Source: Fibrobacter sp. (GTDB taxonomy: Bacteria; Fibrobacterota; Fibrobacteria; Fibrobacterales; Fibrobacteraceae). From it: a DNA stretch of 64,000 nucleotides. Location of the stretch: contig JAKSIJ010000004.1 of the NCBI GenBank assembly GCA_024398875.1, positions 1-64,000 of the forward strand, written 5' to 3'. A program made the translations under genes and the position numbers. Shown piece by piece: positions 34,640-42,376 of the stretch (position 1 is the stretch's first letter; each line of letters opens with the position of its first letter). Under the pieces are notes generated by a model. It was not told the origin of the DNA. It did no database searches and saw nothing but the letters and a program-made list of their open reading frames with translations.

Positions 34640-35107
34640 CTAATTATGCATTTTAAATTTTGAATTGTTTGCCCTCGATTGTGCCAGTTTTTCTGCGCAG
34701 GGCTTGCTTTGCCGCAAAATCTTCGTCAAGGCGCTAGGAGTGATCCCGAAAGCCGCTGCCGCCGCCTTCACATCGCCGTTTTTCGTGGCCATAATGTCAA
34801 AAACATGGGCCACAAATAGCGGAAATTGGGGATTGCTGGTTTGAATGTGCCCGTTACTTCCAGGGAAGGCCATTTCTACGGCTGGCGGAGTTTCCCGCAC
34901 TTTCAGGGCCAGGGCCATCTGCATCCGATGCAGCGCATGGACCTTGTTTTCCTTGGCGCTTCTCCCTTCACAGGATTTGATTTCTAAATTGTAGGCATTA
35001 AGACGGAGCCAAACTCCGGTGTTGGTCTTGTTCCGGTGCTGGCCTCCGGGCCCACTACCTTGGAAACCTTTGGCGGTACATGCCCCCAAAAGTTGGTCAA
35101 GGGTCAT
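34640..35107 (-). CDS. GGQ release-factor-like protein with C-terminal Fis-like helix-turn-helix
   Basis: 155 residues from the ATG at 35107 (MTLDQLL); an in-frame ATG at 35131 would add eight. It has an RF-1-type domain with the peptidyl-tRNA hydrolysis motif GSGPGGQHRNKT (about 20-31), so it can in principle release stalled peptides, as ArfB and RF-H do, but there is no codon-recognition domain. In ArfB the C-terminus is a basic mRNA-channel tail. Here residues about 112-140 read as a Fis-type helix-turn-helix, GDVKAAAAAFGITPSALTKIL. The last eight residues (NSKFKMHN) are encoded by an AT-rich dispersed repeat. The reading frame continues upstream antisense to the lipoprotein gene, which I regard as chance. 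Confidence 0.75.
   Translation of the reverse strand: MTLDQLLGACTAKGFQGSGPGGQHRNKTNTGVWLRLNAYNLEIKSCEGRSAKENKVHALHRMQMALALKVRETPPAVEMAFPGSNGHIQTSNPQFPLFVAHVFDIMATKNGDVKAAAAAFGITPSALTKILRQSKPCAEKLAQSRANNSKFKMHN
34642..34668. repeat. AT-rich repeat that forms the tail of the GGQ gene
   Basis: AATTATGCATTTTAAATTTTGAATTG, related to tracts at 3160-3192 and 22602-22634. It supplies the last sense codons and the stop of the GGQ gene. Confidence 0.5.
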
Positions 35108-35125
35108 ATTTAGAAAGGTGTCGCG

Positions 35126-35866
35126 ATGCATATTGTGAAAAATAACATTCTTGCCTTGCTGTTGGCGATGTCTGCCGCATTTTTTGCGGCTTGTGCAGGC
35201 ACTGCTGAAAATAACGGCGATGCTGTTACTGAACAGAAGGCTTACGAACAGCAGCAGAATGCCGGCGAAAAAGATGCCAAGTATCAGGAGCGTTTGCAGG
35301 ATAAGCAGGCCATGCTGGAATCCATGTTTGCAAATTTCCTGGATGCAGTGCGGAACAATGCCTCGGCAGAAGTCCTCTATGAATTCTTGACGGATACCTC
35401 GGAATACTGGCTGGATACTTTGGAGAATCACGCCCGCAGCTACGATGCGGATGCTCTGGATACTTGCCAGTTTTATGAGGCTTATGCCATCATTCTCTAC
35501 CGCCTTTACGAGCGCGAACACTTGTGGGAAACCGACGACGACCGCATGTTGTTCCTCTTCCTTTCCAAGAGCGGCATGTTGGAACGCTTTACCCAGTTGA
35601 ATCTGGGCCCGCTGGAATACAAAAACGACCGCGGAAGCGTGGGCCTTGCTAGCAGCCCCAAGGTGCCGATTATGTTGTTTGAATGGGATGATACGGCTTG
35701 GAAGTTGAATCTGCCGGAAACATTGCCGCTCATCACCAAGGGCATAGAATCCATTGCGGTGAAGAAGAAGTGGACCAATCGGAAGTTGGCGCTCTACTGG
35801 ATTGAAAAAGAATACCACATGACCTATTCCCGTTTGGACGAATCCCTGCTGGATCCGATTTTCTAA
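35126..35866 (+). CDS. Predicted lipoprotein, unknown function
   Basis: 246 residues, not recognised. The lipobox AFFAAC (Cys about 23) follows a short basic N-terminus and hydrophobic core, so lipidation is expected. The mature part begins with a Gln/Glu/Lys coiled stretch (about 35-70), then a compact region rich in Tyr, Trp and Asp (LYEFLTDTSEYWLDTL; AIILYRLYEREHLWETDDDR). One base separates its stop from the next ATG. The start codon lies 18 bases upstream of the divergent GGQ gene start, so both genes must share a very small promoter space or be read from inside each other. Confidence 0.8.
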   Translation: MHIVKNNILALLLAMSAAFFAACAGTAENNGDAVTEQKAYEQQQNAGEKDAKYQERLQDKQAMLESMFANFLDAVRNNASAEVLYEFLTDTSEYWLDTLENHARSYDADALDTCQFYEAYAIILYRLYEREHLWETDDDRMLFLFLSKSGMLERFTQLNLGPLEYKNDRGSVGLASSPKVPIMLFEWDDTAWKLNLPETLPLITKGIESIAVKKKWTNRKLALYWIEKEYHMTYSRLDESLLDPIF

Positions 35867-35867
35867 G

Positions 35868-36800
35868 ATGCGTTCCCTATTCCAAACAGTTTACGTTCTC
35901 GTTATTGTAGCTTGTGCTATGGCGTTTGCTGCCCCGGCGCAGTCATCGTCCAAAGTCTCGGCGCAATCTTTGCCCAAGGCTTCGACGCCGTCTTCTCAAA
36001 AAAAGTTAGTCTCGGCTAACATTTATGGTGCCGTGGATTCCAAGACGCCATTTAGCAGTGACCGCCTCTTTGCTGTTCTTGATTCTGTTGGCGGTGCAGG
36101 AACCTGGATGGAGTGGGATGTGAATGGTGTTAAAGACCCGAGCGTGATGGCTGCCATCGAGCCTCTTCTAGAGGCAAAACGTAATCCAGAAATGGTGTGG
36201 GTTCTTTCGGAGAGAGAGAAACCTCTCGTCTCGATTCTTGTTCCCAAGGGAGCAGGCGAGGTGCTGCTGTTTTACGAGCTGCAAACTCTAGATGCTACGC
36301 CAGAGCCATTAAAGATGAATATGGTTCTCACTCCGGATGTGGTGTTCCGCGACTATCGCCAGGTTTCTCCGTCGGAATTCGTCCATCTGGATAAGCCCAC
36401 TTTGAAAGTGATGGTGACAGACAAGCAAATCCGTTTCACTTATGAGAATCCCGATAAGACTCCTCTCCGGTTCGATTCGGATTTCTCCAAGAAATCATTT
36501 GTAGAGAAGCGGAGTGAAGTCCGTGATTACATGGATTACTTGAAATACGATTATTCTCTCATGTTGCGCGCATTCATCCAGTCCACCCGGGCCCTTTTCA
36601 ACTGGCAACCCTGGCATTGGTATATGACTTCCTGGAATGAAAAGTTTGTCATTACAGCGGCTGAGGTGGAGGCGATTCTCACTAAAGGTGTGAAGCCTGA
36701 ATATTTTACGGTATTCAAGGCGAAAACCGTAGGCGGGGAAGTGGTAGAGTTTAGAACCACGGGGAATGGCTTTTTTGAATGCCTCATTACCAGCCCCTAA
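35868..36800 (+). CDS. Exported protein of unknown function
   Basis: 310 residues, not recognised. Signal peptide MRSLFQTVYVLVIVACAMAFA-AP, then a Ser/Lys/Ala linker (about 25-48) and a soluble domain with many beta-strand-like stretches (AVDSKTPFSSDRLFAVLDSV; VLTPDVVFRDYRQVSPSEFV). No known catalytic motif. It starts one base after the lipoprotein stop and ends 32 bases before the PorU-like gene, so the three may serve one envelope function. Confidence 0.78.
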   Translation: MRSLFQTVYVLVIVACAMAFAAPAQSSSKVSAQSLPKASTPSSQKKLVSANIYGAVDSKTPFSSDRLFAVLDSVGGAGTWMEWDVNGVKDPSVMAAIEPLLEAKRNPEMVWVLSEREKPLVSILVPKGAGEVLLFYELQTLDATPEPLKMNMVLTPDVVFRDYRQVSPSEFVHLDKPTLKVMVTDKQIRFTYENPDKTPLRFDSDFSKKSFVEKRSEVRDYMDYLKYDYSLMLRAFIQSTRALFNWQPWHWYMTSWNEKFVITAAEVEAILTKGVKPEYFTVFKAKTVGGEVVEFRTTGNGFFECLITSP

Positions 36801-36820
36801 TTTCCGATGCTCCTATTTTG

Positions 36821-36828
36821 TATCTTTG
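36821..36828 (+). promoter_or_regulatory. TAnnTTTG promoter element before the PorU-like gene
   Basis: TATCTTTG ends five bases before the GTG start at 36833. If used like the Bacteroidota -7 box, the mRNA begins at or almost at the start codon. No -33 TTG is seen at the usual spacing. Confidence 0.4.
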
Positions 36829-36832
36829 AATA

Positions 36833-39800
36833 GTGCAGTTGACCCATAAAATCTGGATATTTGTTTTTGTTTGCAGTGTAGCGGCTTTCGCTTTCTCGGC
36901 TACGGGCGCGAGTGCTCTTCGTCGTAGTGCGGGAGCGGAGATTCCGGATGTGAACTTCCTGGCGGAATTTTTGGTGGGCGATAAAGATGTGGCAACTACT
37001 GAGGAAGATGGTCTTTATGCGGTGGATTTCAATTCCATCCGCACGGCGATGCTTCCTTTCCAGCGGCAGGGAGAATTGGATGGTATTCCGGTAGAGAAAC
37101 TTTGCGTCTATGGCGCGAGCCCGGATACGCTTTCGGATGTTGCCCCAGGAACGATTGGCCGTATTCCGGCTCAGATTTTTGAAATCCCTATAGAGGTGCG
37201 GGACCATTCCAAGGGCTCTTCTACTCCCAACGGAATTTTTGATGATGGTGATACCATTCTCTTTGTGGGTTATGGAACATCCTTCTGGAAGCGCATCAGT
37301 CAAGAAGTTCCTGGTTTTGTAGATGGCAAGATGGACTACTACCATTCCACTTCGCCCTATTCCTTCTATCAGCACTTCCAGTTTGGCTATAAAAATTCCG
37401 GTGCGGGAACCCGCCTATCGCAAAAAGTTAAATCTCCGGCCGGCTCTGGTAAGCCTGTGGAGTGGATGCGTTATGTTCGGGCTGAAAAGGATTTGATTCT
37501 TCGGGATTCCTATTTTGAGAAGACTGCAGATTGGGAAAGCGGAACAGGGAAGGAATGGTTCTGGATATGGCATTCCCGTTTGGAAACGACTGCATTGACG
37601 GGAGCTACTTTGAATATGCCTCAAACGGTTTCTTTGCCTGGGCGTATTGATGGTGGTCGGGAATATGTGGGCGTGACATTTTTTCCCTATCGTTCCGTTC
37701 ATACCTCATCTGCCGAGAAGGAAAATGACCAAAGAGTGGTTTTGGATTTGTCTTCGCAAACATATGAAGAACGAATGGAAGGGGTGCAATTTGATTTAAC
37801 TGTTAACGGGAAAAAATGGGAAAAATCTAGGGCGAAACTTATTCCAGGCAATACGTTCTTTTTTGAAAAAGCAGGTTTGAAAAGCGAAAAAAATGATTAC
37901 AGTTTAACGCTTCTTCCAAACGACTTTCAGTATGACCGTTTTGATGGTTATACAGTCGCATATCAGTGGAATCCCGTCGTGGAGTCTGCGGAGTGGTTGT
38001 TGCCGGGAAAGGTTTCTGGTGTGATTCAAGTCCCTGTGCCAGCAGGAACGTCCGTGATGAAGTTTGTGAACTTAAAACCTGTGGGCATTTTGAATACGCA
38101 GAACGGTGCTGCCAAGGATAGTGTTTCTGCAGAGGATGATGTCCGTTATCTTGCCTATAAATCAAGTTCATCGAAAATGGTGGCGAAGGTGGAGTCTCAC
38201 CCGGTTCAGCCGAGCGGCGTGCTTTCCAACCTTTCCAAAATCAATTCAAAAACAAAATATCTGATTATCGCTCCCGATGAATTTTTAGATGCCGCAGTCT
38301 CTTTAGGACAATTCCGTTCTGATGGTTCTGCGGTTATGAAAATTCCGACTACAGTTGTTTCTGTGAACGATATCTATCGCAATTATACAGGAGGCTCACT
38401 TTCTCCATCCGCAATCCGCAATTATATCGCGTACGTCCATTCTGTTTGTCCCGATTTGAAGTGGGTGCTACTCGCGGGTTCTGGCCATTACGATTATCGT
38501 GGCGTGAATTCTAAATTAGGAAAAATCAATATTCCTCCATATGAAAGAGAATCTTCAGTGACGGAAGACTTTTATGCGGCTCTGGATTCGGGAGAATTTG
38601 TTCGCTATGGGAATTACGACTTGGATGTGGCTGTGGGGCGCCTTCCTGTTTCTACGCCTGTGGAATTCGCCAATTATATCGAAAAGGCAAAGCAGTATGA
38701 AAAATTGGGAAGTTTTGATCATTCGGAATGGCGGTCAACATTGTTGTTGGCTGCAGATGATGCGCGCAACGGCATTGTGATTGATCGCTCAATGCATACG
38801 ACTTATCAAGAGGGAATTGCTGGTGTAATAGACAGTCTTTCGGATAGTCAGGGGGCACGCTGGCGTGCTCGAAAAATTTACTTGATTGATTATGACTGGG
38901 ATGCAGCTGGTCAGAAAAAGGATGCAGTGGAAGATTTCTTGAATATTTTGAATCAGGGAGCGTTGCTCACCACTTATTTTGGGCACGGTTCCATGACGGA
39001 TTGGGCTTCGGAAGGACTTTTGAAAGCGAGCTATATTTCCAAACTGAACAACAAAGGCCGTTATACGATTTTGGGCTCTTTCTCCTGTACGGTGGCACGA
39101 TTTGATAAGGGCGACGCCCGTTCACTTTCTGAAGATTTTGTGCTAGCATCTAATTCTGGTTCTATTGCTTCTGTAGGGGCCATGCGGGATACCTACGCTA
39201 CATTTAATTTGGGCTTTGGCAAGGCTTTTGTTTTAAATCTCTTAAAAACGCCTGGAATTACTATTGGCGAAGCTTTTGTTGCGGCAAAAAAACAAAGTAA
39301 GCCGGGCTATTCTGAGCAACGTTATAATGATGAACATTATGTGCTTATTGGAGAACCCGTAATTCAAATGCCGGCTCCATCTTTGAAGGTTTCTATGGAT
39401 GAAAAGTTGGATACTATCAAGGCTTTGGACAAGATGCGCATTGCTGGAACTGTTCGTGGAATTTCAAAGGGCTATGTCAACTTGTCGTTGCGTGAAGGTC
39501 GCTATAGCAAGCGTTTATATTTGGGCCTGGATGATATTGAGGATGACTCCATTGATGTAGCTTTTGAAGGCCCGCTGATTTATTCCGAGGAAGTCCCTGT
39601 GGTAGGCGGCCGTTTTGAAACGGAATTAATCACTCCGCGAAAGATCGCCTTTGGCGATACGGCTGCGGAACTTACCGCATGGGCCTATTCTGCGGATAAT
39701 CCTGCGGTGGGCCGCTATTTGCAGAAGCATATTGCAATTGCGGGTGTTTCCGCTTATGCGGATTCCATTCACGACAACACGCCGCCGGCGGTGCAAATCC

Positions 39801-40447
39801 AGACATGCTACGGCGGCGGTGTTCCTACGGGATTCTCTGACGGGCAAGTTGTGAAGCTCCAGTCTCCGGCATGCCTCCAGATTGTGGTGGAGGATTCTAC
39901 TGCCATCGATTATCGCGAGGAAGCGGATGAGGGAATCTCTTTTGAGGTTGTGGGCGTGGAAAATCCCTTCCATCCCTGGCCCTACATCGAACAGAATTCT
40001 AAACGGGCTGTAGCACGCATGACATTTGCCGCGGCATCTTATCCGGAAGGAAAATACCTCTTCAAGGTTCGCGCCCACGATGTGTTGGGGAACGAAACTG
40101 TGAAATCCGTGAATGTGGAAATCACGGGCGAGATGAAGGCGGGTCTTGCCGATGTGTTCAACATTCCCAATCCCATGGGAAAGAAGGGGACAACCTTCTA
40201 TTTCAAGAATCTGGCAGTGGATCGAGCTTCCAGCGTGGACATTTTTATCTATAATCAAAATGGTCGTCTGGTGAAGGTCATCAAAAATGCTGTTTCTGGT
40301 GTAACCCACTGGGATGGCCGGGATAATTTCGGAAGGCTTTTGGCCAACGGGCTTTATCATTACGTGGTCCGCAGTCGCGTGGCCGCTACAGAAGATTTCA
40401 AGAAAAAAACTTGGACTAAAAAACAGAAGTTGCTGATTTCGAGGTAG
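36833..40447 (+). CDS. porU: PorU-like C25 (gingipain-family) peptidase with FlgD-like C-terminal domain
   Basis: 1204 residues. Signal peptide IWIFVFVCSVAAFAFSATGASA, then beta-rich N-terminal domains. The C25 peptidase fold (about 480-840) has KYLIIAPDEFLDAA, KWVLLAGSGHYDYR, the catalytic His in YFGHGSMTDW (about 717) and catalytic Cys in LGSFSCTVARFD (about 752). The C-terminal 90 residues form a FlgD-like Ig domain with NIPNPM and a YNQNGRLVKV ... HWDGRDNFGRLLANGLYHY pattern. PorU is the sortase of the type IX secretion system; a secreted gingipain-like protease is the alternative. Start: GTG at 36833, or TTG at 36839; there is no ATG before the signal peptide. The next gene begins two bases after the stop. 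Confidence 0.86.
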   Translation: MQLTHKIWIFVFVCSVAAFAFSATGASALRRSAGAEIPDVNFLAEFLVGDKDVATTEEDGLYAVDFNSIRTAMLPFQRQGELDGIPVEKLCVYGASPDTLSDVAPGTIGRIPAQIFEIPIEVRDHSKGSSTPNGIFDDGDTILFVGYGTSFWKRISQEVPGFVDGKMDYYHSTSPYSFYQHFQFGYKNSGAGTRLSQKVKSPAGSGKPVEWMRYVRAEKDLILRDSYFEKTADWESGTGKEWFWIWHSRLETTALTGATLNMPQTVSLPGRIDGGREYVGVTFFPYRSVHTSSAEKENDQRVVLDLSSQTYEERMEGVQFDLTVNGKKWEKSRAKLIPGNTFFFEKAGLKSEKNDYSLTLLPNDFQYDRFDGYTVAYQWNPVVESAEWLLPGKVSGVIQVPVPAGTSVMKFVNLKPVGILNTQNGAAKDSVSAEDDVRYLAYKSSSSKMVAKVESHPVQPSGVLSNLSKINSKTKYLIIAPDEFLDAAVSLGQFRSDGSAVMKIPTTVVSVNDIYRNYTGGSLSPSAIRNYIAYVHSVCPDLKWVLLAGSGHYDYRGVNSKLGKINIPPYERESSVTEDFYAALDSGEFVRYGNYDLDVAVGRLPVSTPVEFANYIEKAKQYEKLGSFDHSEWRSTLLLAADDARNGIVIDRSMHTTYQEGIAGVIDSLSDSQGARWRARKIYLIDYDWDAAGQKKDAVEDFLNILNQGALLTTYFGHGSMTDWASEGLLKASYISKLNNKGRYTILGSFSCTVARFDKGDARSLSEDFVLASNSGSIASVGAMRDTYATFNLGFGKAFVLNLLKTPGITIGEAFVAAKKQSKPGYSEQRYNDEHYVLIGEPVIQMPAPSLKVSMDEKLDTIKALDKMRIAGTVRGISKGYVNLSLREGRYSKRLYLGLDDIEDDSIDVAFEGPLIYSEEVPVVGGRFETELITPRKIAFGDTAAELTAWAYSADNPAVGRYLQKHIAIAGVSAYADSIHDNTPPAVQIQTCYGGGVPTGFSDGQVVKLQSPACLQIVVEDSTAIDYREEADEGISFEVVGVENPFHPWPYIEQNSKRAVARMTFAAASYPEGKYLFKVRAHDVLGNETVKSVNVEITGEMKAGLADVFNIPNPMGKKGTTFYFKNLAVDRASSVDIFIYNQNGRLVKVIKNAVSGVTHWDGRDNFGRLLANGLYHYVVRSRVAATEDFKKKTWTKKQKLLISR

Positions 40448-40449
40448 TT

Positions 40450-41328
40450 ATGGATTTGAGAGAAAAACCGGGAAAGATTCAGAAGATGATGGAGTTCTTG
40501 CTCCGTCTCCGGTTAATTTTTGTTTTGATTCTGGTGGTGCTTTCCGTCATATTTGCGGCAACCCGTTGGCAGGCCATGAGCACTCTCCCTTTAGCCGCAT
40601 CGGAATCAATGGGAATGTGGCTTGCGGAATTGCAGGGCTTTAGCGGTTTTTGGGCCTCGGCGCAGTATTTGAGTGTCGCTGCCATCGCCATGATTGTATT
40701 ACACTTTGTATTTACGGGTGCGAAAGGGGGAATCGCTGGTCTTATTGGTTTTGTAGGCATGATTGGCGCTGTTTTTGCATTGGCGGGCTCCGATGGAATG
40801 CAGTTCATCTTTTTGGGAGCCTTCGCAGTTGTTGCCTTGATTCTTTTGCTAGCGGCAAAGTGGAGTGCTGCTTGCGTGTTGTTCCCGTTTGCTCTTTCTT
40901 GGGTGTTTTTGACAGGGGTTTTGAATTGGACTTTCGCGACCTTTGGAATTAACGCAAGCCAAACGGCTGTTCTTTGGACGGCCTTTAGCGTAATTGGTTT
41001 TTCTTCCTCTTTGGCTTTTGCGTTTTCTTGTGGCGGGCTGCTTGGTTCTGGGAATCCTCAGGCCGGTTCCATTGTCCGCGCTGCAAAGAAAGCGATTCTC
41101 CCTGTGACCATTTCTTCTCTTCTCGCCCTTGTGGCAATCCTTGTAGATTCTGGCATGGTGGATGGAATGGGTATTGGTAAGACCGCTGCCTTGTGGGCTG
41201 AATTCAACGTGTGGTTCTTTGCCTTCCTCATTCCCATAAGCTCATTCGCCCCTTGGGAACGGCTCCGCTCCAAGAGCCGTAGGGTAGAAATGAAGAAGGG
41301 TTCTTCCAAGAAAAATTCCAGCAAATAG
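40450..41328 (+). CDS. Polytopic membrane protein, possibly MMPL/RND-related
   Basis: 292 residues with about eight hydrophobic helices. Not recognised with confidence. The N-terminal LLRLRLIFVLILVVLSVIFAATRW resembles the first helix of RND/MMPL exporters, and AAKKAILPVTISSLLALVAILVDS resembles a later helix pair of that family, but the large periplasmic domains are missing. The C-terminus is basic (KKGSSKKNSSK). It starts two bases after the PorU-like gene, and the RluA gene follows at 7 bases. Confidence 0.65.
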   Translation: MDLREKPGKIQKMMEFLLRLRLIFVLILVVLSVIFAATRWQAMSTLPLAASESMGMWLAELQGFSGFWASAQYLSVAAIAMIVLHFVFTGAKGGIAGLIGFVGMIGAVFALAGSDGMQFIFLGAFAVVALILLLAAKWSAACVLFPFALSWVFLTGVLNWTFATFGINASQTAVLWTAFSVIGFSSSLAFAFSCGGLLGSGNPQAGSIVRAAKKAILPVTISSLLALVAILVDSGMVDGMGIGKTAALWAEFNVWFFAFLIPISSFAPWERLRSKSRRVEMKKGSSKKNSSK

Positions 41329-41335
41329 TGCGTCT

Positions 41336-42376
41336 ATGCTTCGAGACATGTTCTTTGAAAGCGAAATCCGCCCGGAACAAAACGGGCATTTGCTGCTGGA
41401 CAGTCTAGCGGAGCGCTTTACTTATCATACCCGAGAAGAGTGGATTGATCGTCTGAAAACGGGGAAGGTCACCTTGAATGGCGAGGTGGCGAATCCAGAA
41501 AGTGTGGCACACAAGGGCGATAAGGTGGTTTATCACATCGAGAATTACGAAGAGCCCGATGTACCGACGGATTTTGAAACTGTTTTTGAGGACGATGAAT
41601 TCCTGCTGGTGTCAAAGCCTGCGGGAATCCCGGTGCACCATACGGGGCGAATCTTCTACAATACTTTTACCGCAGTTGTTCGGCGTGCAACGGATTGCGA
41701 GACGGCGACTCCAATGCATCGCTTGGACCGCGACACCGGCGGCTTGATGCTTTTTGCCAAAGACAGCGATACGGCGGCCAGGTTCCAGAAAAATCTGGAC
41801 CGGATTCTGCTCCGGAAGTTTTATCTGGCAGTGGTGCCGGGCGAATTCCCTGCAGAAGAAATCCGCTGCGACATGCCATTGCGTGAGAATCCGGCAAGCC
41901 CATTGCGGGTAAAGATGTTCCATTTTGAAGATGGAAAACCTTGCAGTACTGTTTTCAGAAGGCTTGCTGTTTTTGATGCGACAGACTCGTCCGCGATGCT
42001 ATTTTCTGCGAACCTACCGCCTGCGAATCTACCGCCCGCGAAGTTGTCGTCAGTGAAACTTTCTCTTGTGGAATGCGAACTCCTCACTGGCCGAAAGCAT
42101 CAGATTCGTGCCCACCTTGCAGAGCTAGGCTTCCCGATTGTGGGCGACCGCCTTTACAGCCATGAGGGAAAATACTACGAGAAAATGGCCCGCGGTGGAG
42201 GCCTTACAGAAGAGGATTTCGCCGTACTGGGCAGTCACTTCCAAATGCTTTTTGCCTACAAAGTAGAACTTCTTCTTCCTTATTGGAATGAGCCTAGAAC
42301 GTTTACCAGTTCCTTCTTCCCGAAGGATATGGCCGATTTGCTTGAGGCTTACCACTGGAGCGTTCCCACGCCATAG
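41336..42376 (+). CDS. RluA-family pseudouridine synthase
   Basis: 346 residues. An S4-like RNA-binding start (about 28-75, REEWIDRLKTGKVTLNGEV), then the synthase domain with HRLDRDTGG (catalytic Asp at about 125) and the later LLTGRKHQIRAHLAELGFPIVGD. It modifies uridine in rRNA or tRNA; which site is unclear. A 16-residue repeat-like insert, ANLPPANLPPAKLSSVKL (about 224-241), sits just before the final core strand. The last 28 bases overlap the 3' end of the convergent Wzi-like gene. Confidence 0.91.
   Translation: MLRDMFFESEIRPEQNGHLLLDSLAERFTYHTREEWIDRLKTGKVTLNGEVANPESVAHKGDKVVYHIENYEEPDVPTDFETVFEDDEFLLVSKPAGIPVHHTGRIFYNTFTAVVRRATDCETATPMHRLDRDTGGLMLFAKDSDTAARFQKNLDRILLRKFYLAVVPGEFPAEEIRCDMPLRENPASPLRVKMFHFEDGKPCSTVFRRLAVFDATDSSAMLFSANLPPANLPPAKLSSVKLSLVECELLTGRKHQIRAHLAELGFPIVGDRLYSHEGKYYEKMARGGGLTEEDFAVLGSHFQMLFAYKVELLLPYWNEPRTFTSSFFPKDMADLLEAYHWSVPTP

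Noticed and set aside
35107-35818. N-terminal extension of the GGQ gene antisense to the lipoprotein
   Set aside because: The extra 237 residues mirror the lipoprotein frame and match no release-factor domain; the natural domain start is at 35107 or 35131.
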